Positions 24,256-33,722 of a stretch of DNA of 53,550 nt are shown here, in pieces. Made by a program: the position numbers and the translations under genes. The DNA is from Clostridiales bacterium (GTDB taxonomy: Bacteria; Bacillota; Clostridia; Oscillospirales; Acutalibacteraceae): assembly GCA_024693205.1 (NCBI GenBank), contig JAILLJ010000042.1, positions 1 to 53,550 on the forward strand. Reading direction: 5' to 3'. Position 1 is the stretch's first letter; the number at the start of each line of letters is the position of its first letter. The notes under the pieces are model-generated. The model ran no database searches. It was not told the DNA's origin and saw only the letters and a list, made by a program, of their open reading frames with translations.

Positions 24256-24687
24256 ATGGCAGAGCTCAAAGGTCAGTACCACCATACCCTTGACCAGAAG
24301 AACCGTCTTCTCATCCCGTCAAAGCTGAGAGATATCCTCGGCGAAACGTTTATCCTCTTTATGGCCCAAAACGGAGACAAGTGCCTTTTCGCCTATACCC
24401 TCGAGGATTGGGACGTGCTGATGGAAAAGCTCAACAGCGGCGAAACGAGCCATGAGCTTACCGCGATGCAGAGATTCGTCCACGCCTTTTCCGATACCGT
24501 CGACGTCGACAAACAAGGCAGGATCACCATAAAACAGAATTTTATGGATTTCGCCGGTCTCAGCCACAACGTATTTATCCTCGGCGCCGGCAGGCGTGTC
24601 GAGATATGGGACGAGGATGAGTGGAACAACATGATGAAGGGGATCGCCGAAAACGGAGAGCTTCCCAAGATCAACCTCGCCTTTTAA
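24256..24687 (+). CDS. mraZ: Transcriptional regulator MraZ
   Basis: MraZ is an AbrB-like DNA-binding protein that controls the dcw cluster. The 143-residue protein has two SpoVT/AbrB-like repeats: HTLDQKNRLLIPSKLRDIL near the start and FSDTVDVDKQGRITIKQNF in the middle. I chose ATG 24256 because AAGGAGGT lies 7 nt upstream and this gives the usual N-terminus; a longer frame to 24211 lacks a site and GTG 24253 is a close alternative. It is the first gene of the cluster; rsmH follows after 21 nt. Confidence 0.96.
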   Translation: MAELKGQYHHTLDQKNRLLIPSKLRDILGETFILFMAQNGDKCLFAYTLEDWDVLMEKLNSGETSHELTAMQRFVHAFSDTVDVDKQGRITIKQNFMDFAGLSHNVFILGAGRRVEIWDEDEWNNMMKGIAENGELPKINLAF

Positions 24688-24708
24688 CGATACGGAGTAT
24701 TTTTTTCT

Positions 24709-25629
24709 ATGGAATTCAAACATACGCCCGTACTTCTCCGTGAGACCGTCGACGCTCTGTGCGTAAAGGAAAACGGTCTTTATGTCGACTGTACCGCGGG
24801 AGGAGGCGGCCACTCCTTTGAAATACTGAAGCGCCTCGGAAACGGACTTCTTATTGATATCGACCGCGATCCCGACGCCGTACTTAATCTCACCGAGCGT
24901 TTCAAGGACGCGAAAAACGTCAGGATAGTCCACGACAACTTTTTCAATATCAAAAACATCCTTTCATCATTCACATCAAGCGGAGCGGACGGCATCCTTG
25001 CCGACCTGGGTGTGAGCTCCTTTCAGATCGATAACGCGGAACGCGGTTTTTCATTTCACACCGACGCTCCGCTTGATATGCGAATGAGCAAGGAAGGACT
25101 TTCAGCGGCGGATCTCGTAAATACCCTCCCGCAAAGCGAGCTCCAACGTATAATTTACGCCTACGGCGAAGAAAAATTTGCCCCGTCCATTTCCCGCAAT
25201 ATCGTCAAAGAGAGGGAAAAGGAACCGATCACGACCACTCTCCGCCTCGCCGAAATAATTTCCGCCTCTGTCCCCGCGTATGCAAGGCGCGACGGGCATC
25301 CGGCGAGAAAGACGTTTCAGGCGCTCAGGATCGAAGTAAACGGAGAGCTTCGGTCACTTGACAAGGCCGTCTGCGACATGTTCGATCTGCTTAAACCGGG
25401 CGGACGGCTCGCTGTCATAACCTTCCATTCGCTTGAGGACAGGACAGTCAAAAAATGCTTTGCCGATTTTTGTTCGGGCTGTACATGTCCTCCCGATTTC
25501 CCGGTTTGCGTCTGCGGGAAAAAGCCGAGAGGCAAGCTGCCGTTCAAGGTGATAACGGCGGGAGAAGAAGAACTAAACGAAAATCCGAGATGCCGGAGCG
25601 CAAAGCTCCGGGCGATAGAAAAATTGTAA
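24709..25629 (+). CDS. rsmH: 16S rRNA (cytosine1402-N4)-methyltransferase
   Basis: RsmH methylates N4 of C1402 in 16S rRNA at the ribosomal P site. The 306-residue protein shows HTPVLLRETVDAL at the start, the SAM-binding YVDCTAGGGGHSFEIL, ILADLGVSSFQIDNAERGFSF, DMRMSK, and PGGRLAVITFHSLEDRTVK. The Cys-bearing loop CSGCTCPPDFPVCVC near the C-terminus is typical of Firmicutes homologues. Position between mraZ and ftsL is canonical. Confidence 0.97.
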   Translation: MEFKHTPVLLRETVDALCVKENGLYVDCTAGGGGHSFEILKRLGNGLLIDIDRDPDAVLNLTERFKDAKNVRIVHDNFFNIKNILSSFTSSGADGILADLGVSSFQIDNAERGFSFHTDAPLDMRMSKEGLSAADLVNTLPQSELQRIIYAYGEEKFAPSISRNIVKEREKEPITTTLRLAEIISASVPAYARRDGHPARKTFQALRIEVNGELRSLDKAVCDMFDLLKPGGRLAVITFHSLEDRTVKKCFADFCSGCTCPPDFPVCVCGKKPRGKLPFKVITAGEEELNENPRCRSAKLRAIEKL

Positions 25630-25642
25630 GGGAGTGCGGAAA

Positions 25643-26122
25643 ATGGCTGCATACAACACCAACACAGCGTATGATTATTTCGGCGCAGAGCCGGCGCGAA
25701 AAAGACGTCCCGTTGATCCGCCGGAGTCACCGCGAAGCGTTCCACACGTCGTAAGACCGAAGCCAAAAACCGATGAACAGATAAAACGCGAACTCACCTT
25801 ACACGCAAAACAGATACTCAAGGTGATCGTTGTGGCGGTCGTCCTGTTCACTCTCTTCGGATCGGTCCTTTTTGAAAAGGCAAAGCTCGTCGACCTTACC
25901 ATCAAAGAGGCGCAGTATACCGAGGCTCTCCAGAGAGCGGAAGCCAAAAAGGTCAGCCTCGACGCGCGGTTCAAATCGCTTATCTCGGTCGACAGCGTTG
26001 AGGAGTACGCCAGAGATAAGCTCGGTATGACAAAAAGGCAGCGCTATCAGACAAAATATTTCGTTCTTAACGGAAACGACGAGGTCGTTCTGGCAAACGG
26101 AAAGACGACGGAAAACAAGTAA
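25643..26122 (+). CDS. ftsL: FtsL-like cell division protein
   Basis: A bitopic division protein of 159 residues. The N-terminal 55 residues are cytoplasmic and basic/proline-rich, one membrane segment lies at about 58-80 (ILKVIVVAVVLFTLFGSVLF), and an extracellular coiled-coil follows (EAQYTEALQRAEAKKVSLDARF) with the DivIC/FtsL-type end VEEYARDKLGMTK. FtsL bridges FtsQ and FtsB/DivIC in the divisome. ATG 25643 has GGGAG 8 nt upstream; an in-frame GTG at 25634 abuts that site. The low sequence conservation of FtsL means position is the main support. Confidence 0.85.
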   Translation: MAAYNTNTAYDYFGAEPARKRRPVDPPESPRSVPHVVRPKPKTDEQIKRELTLHAKQILKVIVVAVVLFTLFGSVLFEKAKLVDLTIKEAQYTEALQRAEAKKVSLDARFKSLISVDSVEEYARDKLGMTKRQRYQTKYFVLNGNDEVVLANGKTTENK

Positions 26123-26161
26123 CCGTTAAGTTACCGCTTTGCCGTTATCCCGTATTTTGCG

Positions 26162-26201
26162 GGCTGATCCTTCGCCGTGACCAAATGACGAACGATCAGC
26201 C
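26162..26201 (+). promoter_or_regulatory. Long hairpin in the ftsL-transpeptidase gap
   Basis: GGCTGATC (26162-26169) pairs with GATCAGCC (26194-26201) and TTCG (26171-26174) with CGAA (26189-26192), with one C-C mismatch and a 14-nt loop. No T-run follows, so it is not a plain terminator. The 181-bp gap (26123-26303) is the largest inside the murein part of the cluster before murG and may hold processing or a promoter. Confidence 0.5.
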
Positions 26202-26303
26202 TGTAATTTTCATTTAAAGGGTCATTAAACGGCATATAAGATACATATATTTTACGGACAGACGGTGTGATACGGACACTTTTTTCAGCGAAAGGACATT
26301 TTT

Positions 26304-28583
26304 ATGGCGGTCAAAACATCAAGACAGCGGATGTTCGACAGGTCTGCGGCGGTAACGTTTCTGATATGTGTTATCGGCGTCGGTATCTGCATCGGAGCGC
26401 TTTTCAAAATACAGATAGTCAAGGGCGAATATTACCGCGAACAGGCCGCGAGCATCCAGCTTGACGACAAGCTCGTCGCCGCAAAGCGCGGAGTGATCTA
26501 CGACGCGAATATGAATCCCCTCGCCCAAAGCACATATGCAAAAAAAATATCCATCGTCCCGTCGCTCATCGGCGACGACGAGAAGCTCAGGAATATAATC
26601 GTCAACAAGCTTTCCTCGATACTCGGCATGGATAAGGAAAAGCTCCTTAAAAAATGCATGAGCACGAACCTCGGATACGAGGAAATAAAACATAACGTGG
26701 ACAACGAAACGGCAGACAAGGTCCGCGAGTTCATGAAAAAGGAATATACAAAGGTCAGCGATAACGGCGCCAAAACTACGACAACGTATTCAAGCTATAT
26801 CAGCATCGACCCCGACGTAAAACGATATTACTCAAACCCGTATTTCGCCTCCGCGGTTCTCGGATTTACGGGCTATGACAATACGGGAATGGCAGGGCTT
26901 GAGTCAAAGTACGACACGGACCTTTCCGGCGTACCGGGACATATCGTGACGGCAAAAAACGGCGGCGGCAAGGGCAGACAGATGCCTATAGAATACAAGA
27001 GCGTCCACGACGCCACACAGGGCAACAGCCTCGTGCTGACGATCGACGAATATATCCAAAGCTATCTTGAATCGGCTCTTTCACAGGCATATACCGACAC
27101 GGGATGCGACACCATAGTCGGTATAATCATGGACAGCCATACGGGCGCGATACTCGGAATGGCGACAAGAGGCCAGGGCTATTATGACCTGTCGTCCCCT
27201 TACGCCGTCGTTGACGAGAGAGCTGCCGAAATGCTCGGAAAAGCCGCTGAAGAAAACGGTTCCGACCCCGACGAAGCCGTGATGTACGGCCAATGGAAAA
27301 ACATAGCGATAAGCAGCACATACGAGCCCGGCTCCGTTTTCAAGGTGATAACGGCGTCCGCGCTTCTTGAGGAAGATCTTGTTCCCCTCGACGAAACGTA
27401 CGACTGCGTCGGAAGCGCGACAGTCGCCGGCTCGCTCTATAACTGCCACAGACATTCCGGCCACGGCATCCAGACGATCAAGGACGCGCTCAAAAATTCC
27501 TGTAACCCCTTCTTTATCACGCGCGGTATCCGTCTCGGAGTGGACGGTTTCAACAAGTATTTTGAGTCGTTCGGCTTCCTCGAAAGAACGGGGATCGACC
27601 TTCCGGCGGAATCCAATTCCGTCTTTTTTGCGACAAGCAAAATGACGCTCTCAAACGTAGCCAGTGCGTCATTCGGACAGACCTTCAATATAACTCCCAT
27701 CCAGATGCTGACAGCTGTGAACGCCGTCGGCAACGGCGGATATCTCGTAAAGCCCTATGTCGTAGCAAAGATGCTCGACGAGGACGGCAACGTGATAAGC
27801 GAGACAAAGCCCACCGTTAAGAGACAGGTCATCTCGAAACAGACGTCGGAGACGATGCGCGATATGATGGAAAACGTCGTCAGCACCGGCACGGGTAAAA
27901 ACGCATATGTCCCCGGATACCGCGTCGCGGGAAAAACGGGAACGTCCGAAAAGGTGACGCAGACGACCGAATCCGGCATATCGTCGACCTTCTGGGCTTC
28001 GTTCGCATGCTTCGCGCCCGCAAATGATCCGGAGGTATCTATGATAATTGTAATAGATAATCCCAAGGGCGCCCACGGCGGCGGCGCGGTTGCCGCTCCC
28101 GTAGCGGGAGAGACACTCTCAAACGTCATGGAATATCTTAACGTTGAGCCGCAATATACGTCCGAGGAGCTTGAAAAGATGCAGACGACCGCCTCGAACG
28201 TCGTAGGCCTGTCTCCGTCCGAGGGAAGATCGAGACTTTCCGAGGAGGGCTTTACGGTCATCGTCAGAGGCGACGGAGACGAGGTGCTGAAACAGATACC
28301 GTCCGGCGATCAGGATGTCCCGACGGGCGGCGTCATAATCCTTTATACATCTCAGGGAGCCGAAGAAGAAACGCTTACTATGCCGGATCTTACCGGTATG
28401 ACGATATTACAGGCGACGAACACCGCAAACGCCGCCGGAATAAACATAAAGATTTCGGGCAATTCTCTTCTTGAAAGCGAGCTCACCGCTTATAAACAAA
28501 GCATCGAACCCGGCAAGGAGATAAATTACGGCACCGTCGTCACGGTGTACTTTAAATCAAATATGGGAGTAACCGACTTTTAA
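26304..28583 (+). CDS. Division/sporulation transpeptidase (FtsI/SpoVD-type PBP) with two PASTA domains
   Basis: A class B penicillin-binding protein of 759 residues that cross-links septal peptidoglycan. It has a cytoplasmic start, one membrane segment (about 15-36), a dimerisation domain with KRGVIYDANMNPLA, and the transpeptidase domain with EPGSVFK (nucleophile Ser344, Lys347), NSCNPF (Ser399-x-Asn401) and KTGTSEK (from Lys544). Two PASTA domains follow at about 632-698 and 700-759. The PASTA pair is typical of SpoVD in spore-formers and of PBP2x-type enzymes. Only one such gene lies here, so it may serve vegetative division, sporulation or both. GAAAGGACATTTTT precedes the ATG. Confidence 0.94.
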   Translation: MAVKTSRQRMFDRSAAVTFLICVIGVGICIGALFKIQIVKGEYYREQAASIQLDDKLVAAKRGVIYDANMNPLAQSTYAKKISIVPSLIGDDEKLRNIIVNKLSSILGMDKEKLLKKCMSTNLGYEEIKHNVDNETADKVREFMKKEYTKVSDNGAKTTTTYSSYISIDPDVKRYYSNPYFASAVLGFTGYDNTGMAGLESKYDTDLSGVPGHIVTAKNGGGKGRQMPIEYKSVHDATQGNSLVLTIDEYIQSYLESALSQAYTDTGCDTIVGIIMDSHTGAILGMATRGQGYYDLSSPYAVVDERAAEMLGKAAEENGSDPDEAVMYGQWKNIAISSTYEPGSVFKVITASALLEEDLVPLDETYDCVGSATVAGSLYNCHRHSGHGIQTIKDALKNSCNPFFITRGIRLGVDGFNKYFESFGFLERTGIDLPAESNSVFFATSKMTLSNVASASFGQTFNITPIQMLTAVNAVGNGGYLVKPYVVAKMLDEDGNVISETKPTVKRQVISKQTSETMRDMMENVVSTGTGKNAYVPGYRVAGKTGTSEKVTQTTESGISSTFWASFACFAPANDPEVSMIIVIDNPKGAHGGGAVAAPVAGETLSNVMEYLNVEPQYTSEELEKMQTTASNVVGLSPSEGRSRLSEEGFTVIVRGDGDEVLKQIPSGDQDVPTGGVIILYTSQGAEEETLTMPDLTGMTILQATNTANAAGINIKISGNSLLESELTAYKQSIEPGKEINYGTVVTVYFKSNMGVTDF

Positions 28584-28605
28584 CGGTCGACGGAGGACAC
28601 GTTTA

Positions 28606-30048
28606 ATGAAACTGTCAGCGCTTTTGAAAAAAGTAAATATTCTCACGATGGGCGCGTCGCCCGACGTCGAGATAACATCCATAACCGACAATTCCGCCAA
28701 GGTCGTGCCGGGCTGTGCTTTCGTATGTATCGAGGGAAAAAGGTTTGACGGCCACACCGTCGCCGCCGAAGCGGTCAAAAACGGAGCGTCGGCAGTTATC
28801 GCGTGCCGCGATACGGGACTCGACTGTCAGGTGCTGACAAGCGACACCCGCGCGGCATACGCGCTCATGTGCTCGGCCTGGTACGGCGACCCCGCCGAAA
28901 AGCTTAAAATAATAGGCGTCACCGGAACTAACGGAAAGACTACGACCTGCTTTATTTTAAGGGAGATGCTTTCCTCCTTCGGCAAAAAGACGGGACTTAT
29001 CGGAACGGTTAAAAATATGGCGGGCGAAAAAGAATTCCCCTCCTCTCTTACGACTCCCGACCCGATGGAGCTTTACTCCCTCTTTTCGATAATGGTAGAA
29101 GAGGGCTGTGAATACTGCGTTATGGAGGCGTCCTCTCAGGCGCTCGCCCAAAAAAGGCTCGAGGGCATCCGCTTCACCGCCGCGATATTCACAAATCTTA
29201 CCGAGGATCACCTCGACTACCACGAGACATTTGAAAACTATGTTGCCGCCAAGCATATGCTTTTTGAAAACGCCGATCTCGCCGTCGTGAACTACGACGA
29301 CGGATATATGCGCGAGATAATAAAGGACATATCCTGCCCCGTTAAAACATTTTCCGCTAAAAAGGACGAGGCGGATTATACCGCAAAAAATATCCAGGTA
29401 AAAAGCAGCGGAACGGAATATGAGCTTGTCGCCGAAGGGATGATCGGAAGAGTAAAATTCGGTATACCCGGCACCTTTTCCGTATATAATTCGATGGGCG
29501 CAATAGTCTGCCTTACCGAGCTCGGCTTCCCGTTTTCCGAGACGGTCGCCGCGTCCGCCAAAACAAAGGGCGTTCCCGGCAGGATAGAAGTAGTCCCGAC
29601 CGACACCGACTTCACGGTGATAATTGACTATGCGCATACGCCCGACGGGCTTCAGAATATCCTCGAAACGGTGAACGAGATCGCCGAGGGAAAGGTCATC
29701 ACGGTTTTCGGCTGCGGCGGAGACAGAGACAAGAGCAAGCGCCCGATAATGGGCAGGATCGCCGTAGGAAATTCCGACATGGTCATAGTCACCTCCGACA
29801 ATCCCCGTACCGAGGATCCCGAAAAGATAATCGACGATATAATGACCGGTATAGATAAGCCGAAGATCCCTGTTTACCGAATTTGCGACAGGACGGACGC
29901 CATCAAAAAGGCTCTCAAAAAAGCGCGTACCGGCGATATCGTTCTTCTCGCCGGCAAGGGACATGAGACTTATCAGATACTCGGCACCGAGAAAATACAC
30001 TACGACGAACGCGAAAAGGTAGCCGGATTATTAAAAGAACCGGTATAA
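28606..30048 (+). CDS. murE: UDP-MurNAc-L-Ala-D-Glu ligase, meso-diaminopimelate type
   Basis: MurE adds the third stem-peptide residue to UDP-MurNAc-dipeptide with ATP. The 480-residue protein shows the Mur ligase ATP loop GVTGTNGKTTTCFIL, the central FTNLTEDHLDYHETFENY, and DYAHTPDGLQNIL. Near residue 400 the substrate motif reads TSDNPRTEDP; DNPR is the known signature for meso-diaminopimelate, whereas lysine enzymes differ there. A phosphate-binding end GKGHETYQ is present. GGAGGACACGTTTA precedes the ATG. murF follows after 29 nt. Confidence 0.96.
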   Translation: MKLSALLKKVNILTMGASPDVEITSITDNSAKVVPGCAFVCIEGKRFDGHTVAAEAVKNGASAVIACRDTGLDCQVLTSDTRAAYALMCSAWYGDPAEKLKIIGVTGTNGKTTTCFILREMLSSFGKKTGLIGTVKNMAGEKEFPSSLTTPDPMELYSLFSIMVEEGCEYCVMEASSQALAQKRLEGIRFTAAIFTNLTEDHLDYHETFENYVAAKHMLFENADLAVVNYDDGYMREIIKDISCPVKTFSAKKDEADYTAKNIQVKSSGTEYELVAEGMIGRVKFGIPGTFSVYNSMGAIVCLTELGFPFSETVAASAKTKGVPGRIEVVPTDTDFTVIIDYAHTPDGLQNILETVNEIAEGKVITVFGCGGDRDKSKRPIMGRIAVGNSDMVIVTSDNPRTEDPEKIIDDIMTGIDKPKIPVYRICDRTDAIKKALKKARTGDIVLLAGKGHETYQILGTEKIHYDEREKVAGLLKEPV

Positions 30049-30077
30049 AAGCTTTTACCGATTTCAAGGAGTGCGGC

Positions 30078-31436
30078 ATGGAAAAGCTCAGTATAAAAGA
30101 AATAACCGAAGCTGTCGGCGGCATTGCCGGATTTGACGGCTTCGTTTCCGACGTCTGTACAGACACGAGGGCGCTCACGGAAAACTGTCTTTTCGTCTGC
30201 ATCCCCGGCGAACGCTTCGACGGCCACGACTTCGCCGAAACGGCGGTCGAAAACGGCGCGTATGCCGTTCTTTGCGAGAGGGACACGGGCGTAAAAAATC
30301 AAATAAAAGTCAAAAGCGTCGCCAAAGCGCTCCTCGATCTTTCCGGATATTACAGAAGGCTCTTTCCGATAAACGTCGTCGGAGTCACCGGAAGCGTCGG
30401 CAAAACGACGACAAAGGAAATGACGCACGCCGTCCTTTCCTCAAAATATAAAACTCTCAAGACGGAAGGCAATCTCAACAACGAGATAGGGCTTCCGAAA
30501 ACGCTTTTCAGGCTCGATAAAAGCTATCAGGCGGCCGTAATTGAAATGGGCATGAATCATCTCGGAGAGATATCGCGTCTTACCGCCGCCGCGGCTCCTA
30601 CCATGGGCATAATAGGAAACATAGGCGTTTCCCATCTCGAAAACCTCGGCACAAGAGAAAACATCCTCAAGGCTAAGCTTGAGATGACCGACGGGATGAA
30701 AAAGGACGCTCCGCTTATTTTAAACGGCGACGACGAGTATTTGTCGGGAGCTGAAATTTCCGACCGACCCGTCGTCTATTTCGGTATAGACAGCGGCAAA
30801 TGCCGTTTCAAGGCGTCGGACATAGTATCGGAGGGCTTTAAGACCTCCTTTACGGTAAGCTTCGACGGAATGAAGCAAAAGATCGAGCTTCCCGCTGTCG
30901 GTAAACACAACATCTACAACGCTCTTGCCGCTTTCGCGGCGGGATCTCTCGTCTCCGTATCCCCCGAGGACGCGGCAAGAGCACTCTCCTCATATACTCC
31001 GAGCGGTATGCGTCAGAGAATGCGCAGTATCGGCGGGATAAGCTTTATCGAGGACTGCTACAACGCAAGTCCCGACTCCGTAAAAGCCGCTCTTACGACG
31101 CTGTCAAATCTCAGCTGCAAAAGACGTATCGCCGTTCTCGGCGATATGCTCGAGCTCGGAAGCGTTTCGTCCGAAAGCCACAGGCTGTCCGGACGTCTTG
31201 CCGCCGAAAATAACGTCGATATCCTTTTGACATACGGCGAAAGATCGGTGGAGACCGCCGCCGAAGCTCTGACGGCGGGCGTCAAAGAGGTCGAAAGCTT
31301 CGACGACAAGGAAAAGCTCTCGGAGCGCCTTATACCGATCTTAAGAGACGGCGACGCCGTGCTTTTCAAGGCGAGCCGCGGCATGAAGCTTGAAGACGTA
31401 ATAAACAATGTTTATAAGGAGTTGGATAAGTCTTGA
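30078..31436 (+). CDS. murF: UDP-MurNAc-tripeptide--D-Ala-D-Ala ligase
   Basis: MurF adds D-Ala-D-Ala and completes the UDP-MurNAc-pentapeptide. The 452-residue protein has the ATP loop GVTGSVGKTTTKEM, the motif NLNNEIGLPKTLF, EMGMNHLGEI, and DCYNASPDSVKAAL, all typical of MurF. The N-terminal domain resembles that of MurE (TDTRALTENCLFVCIPGERFDG). Its stop overlaps the mraY TTG start by 3 nt, so the two are translationally coupled. Confidence 0.96.
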   Translation: MEKLSIKEITEAVGGIAGFDGFVSDVCTDTRALTENCLFVCIPGERFDGHDFAETAVENGAYAVLCERDTGVKNQIKVKSVAKALLDLSGYYRRLFPINVVGVTGSVGKTTTKEMTHAVLSSKYKTLKTEGNLNNEIGLPKTLFRLDKSYQAAVIEMGMNHLGEISRLTAAAAPTMGIIGNIGVSHLENLGTRENILKAKLEMTDGMKKDAPLILNGDDEYLSGAEISDRPVVYFGIDSGKCRFKASDIVSEGFKTSFTVSFDGMKQKIELPAVGKHNIYNALAAFAAGSLVSVSPEDAARALSSYTPSGMRQRMRSIGGISFIEDCYNASPDSVKAALTTLSNLSCKRRIAVLGDMLELGSVSSESHRLSGRLAAENNVDILLTYGERSVETAAEALTAGVKEVESFDDKEKLSERLIPILRDGDAVLFKASRGMKLEDVINNVYKELDKS

Positions 31437-32470
31437 ATAACTATGCTGCTCTTATTTTATCCGCCGCGATATCCTTTGCCGCCACATGGGCTCTCGGCTA
31501 CGCGTTCATCCCATGGCTCCATAAATTGAAATTCGGCCAGACCATACTTGATATCGGCCCGAGCTGGCATAAGAAAAAGCAGGGAACTCCGACGATGGGC
31601 GGGCTTATGTTCATTATCGCCGTCATCGCCGCCGTCGCGGTTACGTTTATCTCCGATAAGCTGGCGGGCGGCAATCTCGTCGTCGGCTCCTACCTCGTAC
31701 CCTCCGAGATCCGCTCAAAAATATACAGCGGTATAATAATGGCAGTCTCGTTCGGAATAATAGGCTTTGCGGACGACTATATAAAGGTCGTTAAAAAACG
31801 CAACTTAGGCCTTTCGATAATGCAAAAGACAGTCGCTCAGGTGCTTGTCTGCGCGGCGTATCTTACAAGCCTCTTCCTCAGCATGAACCATAAGCCCTAT
31901 ACCTTCATCCCCTTTTACGGGAACATAGAGCTTCACTGGACGTTCTGGATATTCGGCTTTTGCGTGATATACGCCGCCATAAACGCCGTCAACTTCACCG
32001 ACGGTATAGACGGACTTTGTTCGAGCGTGACCGTGACCGCCGCAGTTTCCTTGACGGTCATAGCTGTCATGAAGGGCTTTTTCGGCGTCGGAACGGTCTC
32101 AGCGGCGCTTGCAGGAGGCTGCGCGGGATTTCTTATATGGAACCACAACCCCGCAAAGGTATTAATGGGCGACACCGGCTCGATGTTCCTCGGAGGTATG
32201 CTCGTCGCTGTGTCATTTGCCCTTAACTGCCCGCTGATACTCCTTCTCGTCGGTATAATTTACGTTATAGAAGGCATGTCCGACGTCATTCAGATAACGT
32301 ATTTCAAGCTGACGCACGGCAAACGTATTTTTAAAATGGCGCCCATACATCATCATTTTGAGATGTCGGGCTGGAATGAAAAAAAGATCGTCTGTGTTTT
32401 TACTCTCGTCAACATCATCGGATGTATTGCGGGGATCCTCGTAATGTATTTCGGAGACGCGGCTCATTGA
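31433..32470 (+). CDS. mraY: Phospho-MurNAc-pentapeptide transferase
   Basis: MraY moves phospho-MurNAc-pentapeptide onto undecaprenyl phosphate to form lipid I at the membrane. The 345-residue protein has about ten membrane segments and the catalytic motifs FADDYIKVVKKRNLGL, NFTDGIDGL, and APIHHHFE. The start is TTG 31433, which overlaps the murF stop as TTGA; AAGGAG lies 11 nt upstream. murD, which usually follows mraY, is absent here; the next gene is ftsW. Confidence 0.96.
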   Translation: MNNYAALILSAAISFAATWALGYAFIPWLHKLKFGQTILDIGPSWHKKKQGTPTMGGLMFIIAVIAAVAVTFISDKLAGGNLVVGSYLVPSEIRSKIYSGIIMAVSFGIIGFADDYIKVVKKRNLGLSIMQKTVAQVLVCAAYLTSLFLSMNHKPYTFIPFYGNIELHWTFWIFGFCVIYAAINAVNFTDGIDGLCSSVTVTAAVSLTVIAVMKGFFGVGTVSAALAGGCAGFLIWNHNPAKVLMGDTGSMFLGGMLVAVSFALNCPLILLLVGIIYVIEGMSDVIQITYFKLTHGKRIFKMAPIHHHFEMSGWNEKKIVCVFTLVNIIGCIAGILVMYFGDAAH

Positions 32471-32487
32471 CCCTTTAGGAGGATCTT

Positions 32488-33690
32488 ATGTTTAAGCTCA
32501 ATAAACTGATAAAGAGAAGGCTCAACAGTAATGACCTGCTCGCAGTCGGCAACATGGATATGCCGTTCTTTTGTCTTGTCATGCTGCTGCTCACGATCGG
32601 TCTTATCATGGTCTTCTCCGCAAGCTATGTAGTCTCGCGTTTTGACTACAACAACGCTTATGAGGTCATCAAAAATCAGCTGATGTACGCATGTGTCGGC
32701 ATAGTCGGCATGCTCGTCGTATCGAGGATAAACTATAAAACAATAAAATTTTTCGACTACGCCGTTTTAGCTCTGTCATTCATCCTCCTTGTTTATTCAC
32801 TTGTCAAGCCCGCCAAAGTCAATATATCCGGCGCAAGCAACGAATCCTTTAAACGCTGGATCGAAATTTTCGGAATAAGATTTCAGCCGTCCGAGATCGC
32901 GAAATTCGCCCTTATCCTTTTTTGCGCCGCGGAAATGTCAAATCACCATAAGGCGATCGACCGCGACTGGAAAATGATGCTCCCGTATATCATAGTTATA
33001 TGCATAATGTCGGTGCTGATCTTAAAGGAAAACCACATTTCAGGAGCGATCCTCGTTTTTCTGATCGGCGTTATAATGATGTATCTCGGCGGGATGAGAA
33101 GGTCATGGGTCATCGTCGGCCTGACCGCCGTCGGCGTCGGGCTGATTATTTTTCTGCTTGAACCCGATAAAACGATAGAGGTCATCACAAAAATAATACC
33201 CAAGGCGGGAGTGAGGCTTTCGGCCTGGCACGACAAAAACGCAAGCGCCAGAGGGGTGCGATGGCAGATAAACCAGTCGCTTTACGCCATAGGTTCGGGC
33301 GGACTTTTCGGACTCGGTCTCGGAAATTCAAAGCAAAAGCACCTTTTCCTTCCCGAATCAAACAACGACTTTATCTTCTCGGTAGTTTGCGAGGAGCTGG
33401 GCTTTATCGGCGCGGTAGTGATACTTATCCTCTTTGCGCTTCTTATCTGGAGAGGCTTCGTTATAGCCATGAATACCGGCAGCAGATTCAGCGCTATGCT
33501 CGTTATGGGCATAATGGCGCAGGTCGGGCTTCAAACGCTCCTTCACGTCGCCGTCGTTACGGACACCGTACCGAACACCGGTATCGGACTTCCGTTTTTC
33601 AGCTCCGGCGGCACGTCGCTTATCTTGCTTCTTCTCGAAATGGGCGCGGTCTTGTCGGTCTCGAGATATTCAAAAATAACAAAAAAATAG
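32488..33690 (+). CDS. ftsW: FtsW/SpoVE-type lipid II glycosyltransferase
   Basis: A SEDS-family glycan polymerase of 400 residues with about ten membrane segments. It contains LLTIGLIMVFSASYV, FGIRFQPSEIAKFA, RGVRWQINQSLYAIGSGG (a family signature), FLPESNNDFIFSVVCEELG and GIGLPFFSSGGTSL. It works with the PASTA transpeptidase encoded upstream to make septal peptidoglycan. AGGAGGATCTT precedes the ATG. The position between mraY and murG indicates the division member rather than RodA. Confidence 0.95.
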   Translation: MFKLNKLIKRRLNSNDLLAVGNMDMPFFCLVMLLLTIGLIMVFSASYVVSRFDYNNAYEVIKNQLMYACVGIVGMLVVSRINYKTIKFFDYAVLALSFILLVYSLVKPAKVNISGASNESFKRWIEIFGIRFQPSEIAKFALILFCAAEMSNHHKAIDRDWKMMLPYIIVICIMSVLILKENHISGAILVFLIGVIMMYLGGMRRSWVIVGLTAVGVGLIIFLLEPDKTIEVITKIIPKAGVRLSAWHDKNASARGVRWQINQSLYAIGSGGLFGLGLGNSKQKHLFLPESNNDFIFSVVCEELGFIGAVVILILFALLIWRGFVIAMNTGSRFSAMLVMGIMAQVGLQTLLHVAVVTDTVPNTGIGLPFFSSGGTSLILLLLEMGAVLSVSRYSKITKK

Positions 33691-33722
33691 CGTCCTTAAA
33701 ACAACTGAAAGGACATGATAAA

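Noticed and set aside
33261..33722. N-terminal extension of murG
   Set aside because: It lies within ftsW in another frame. MurG families begin at the GGTGGH region, and a ribosome site precedes ATG 33723.
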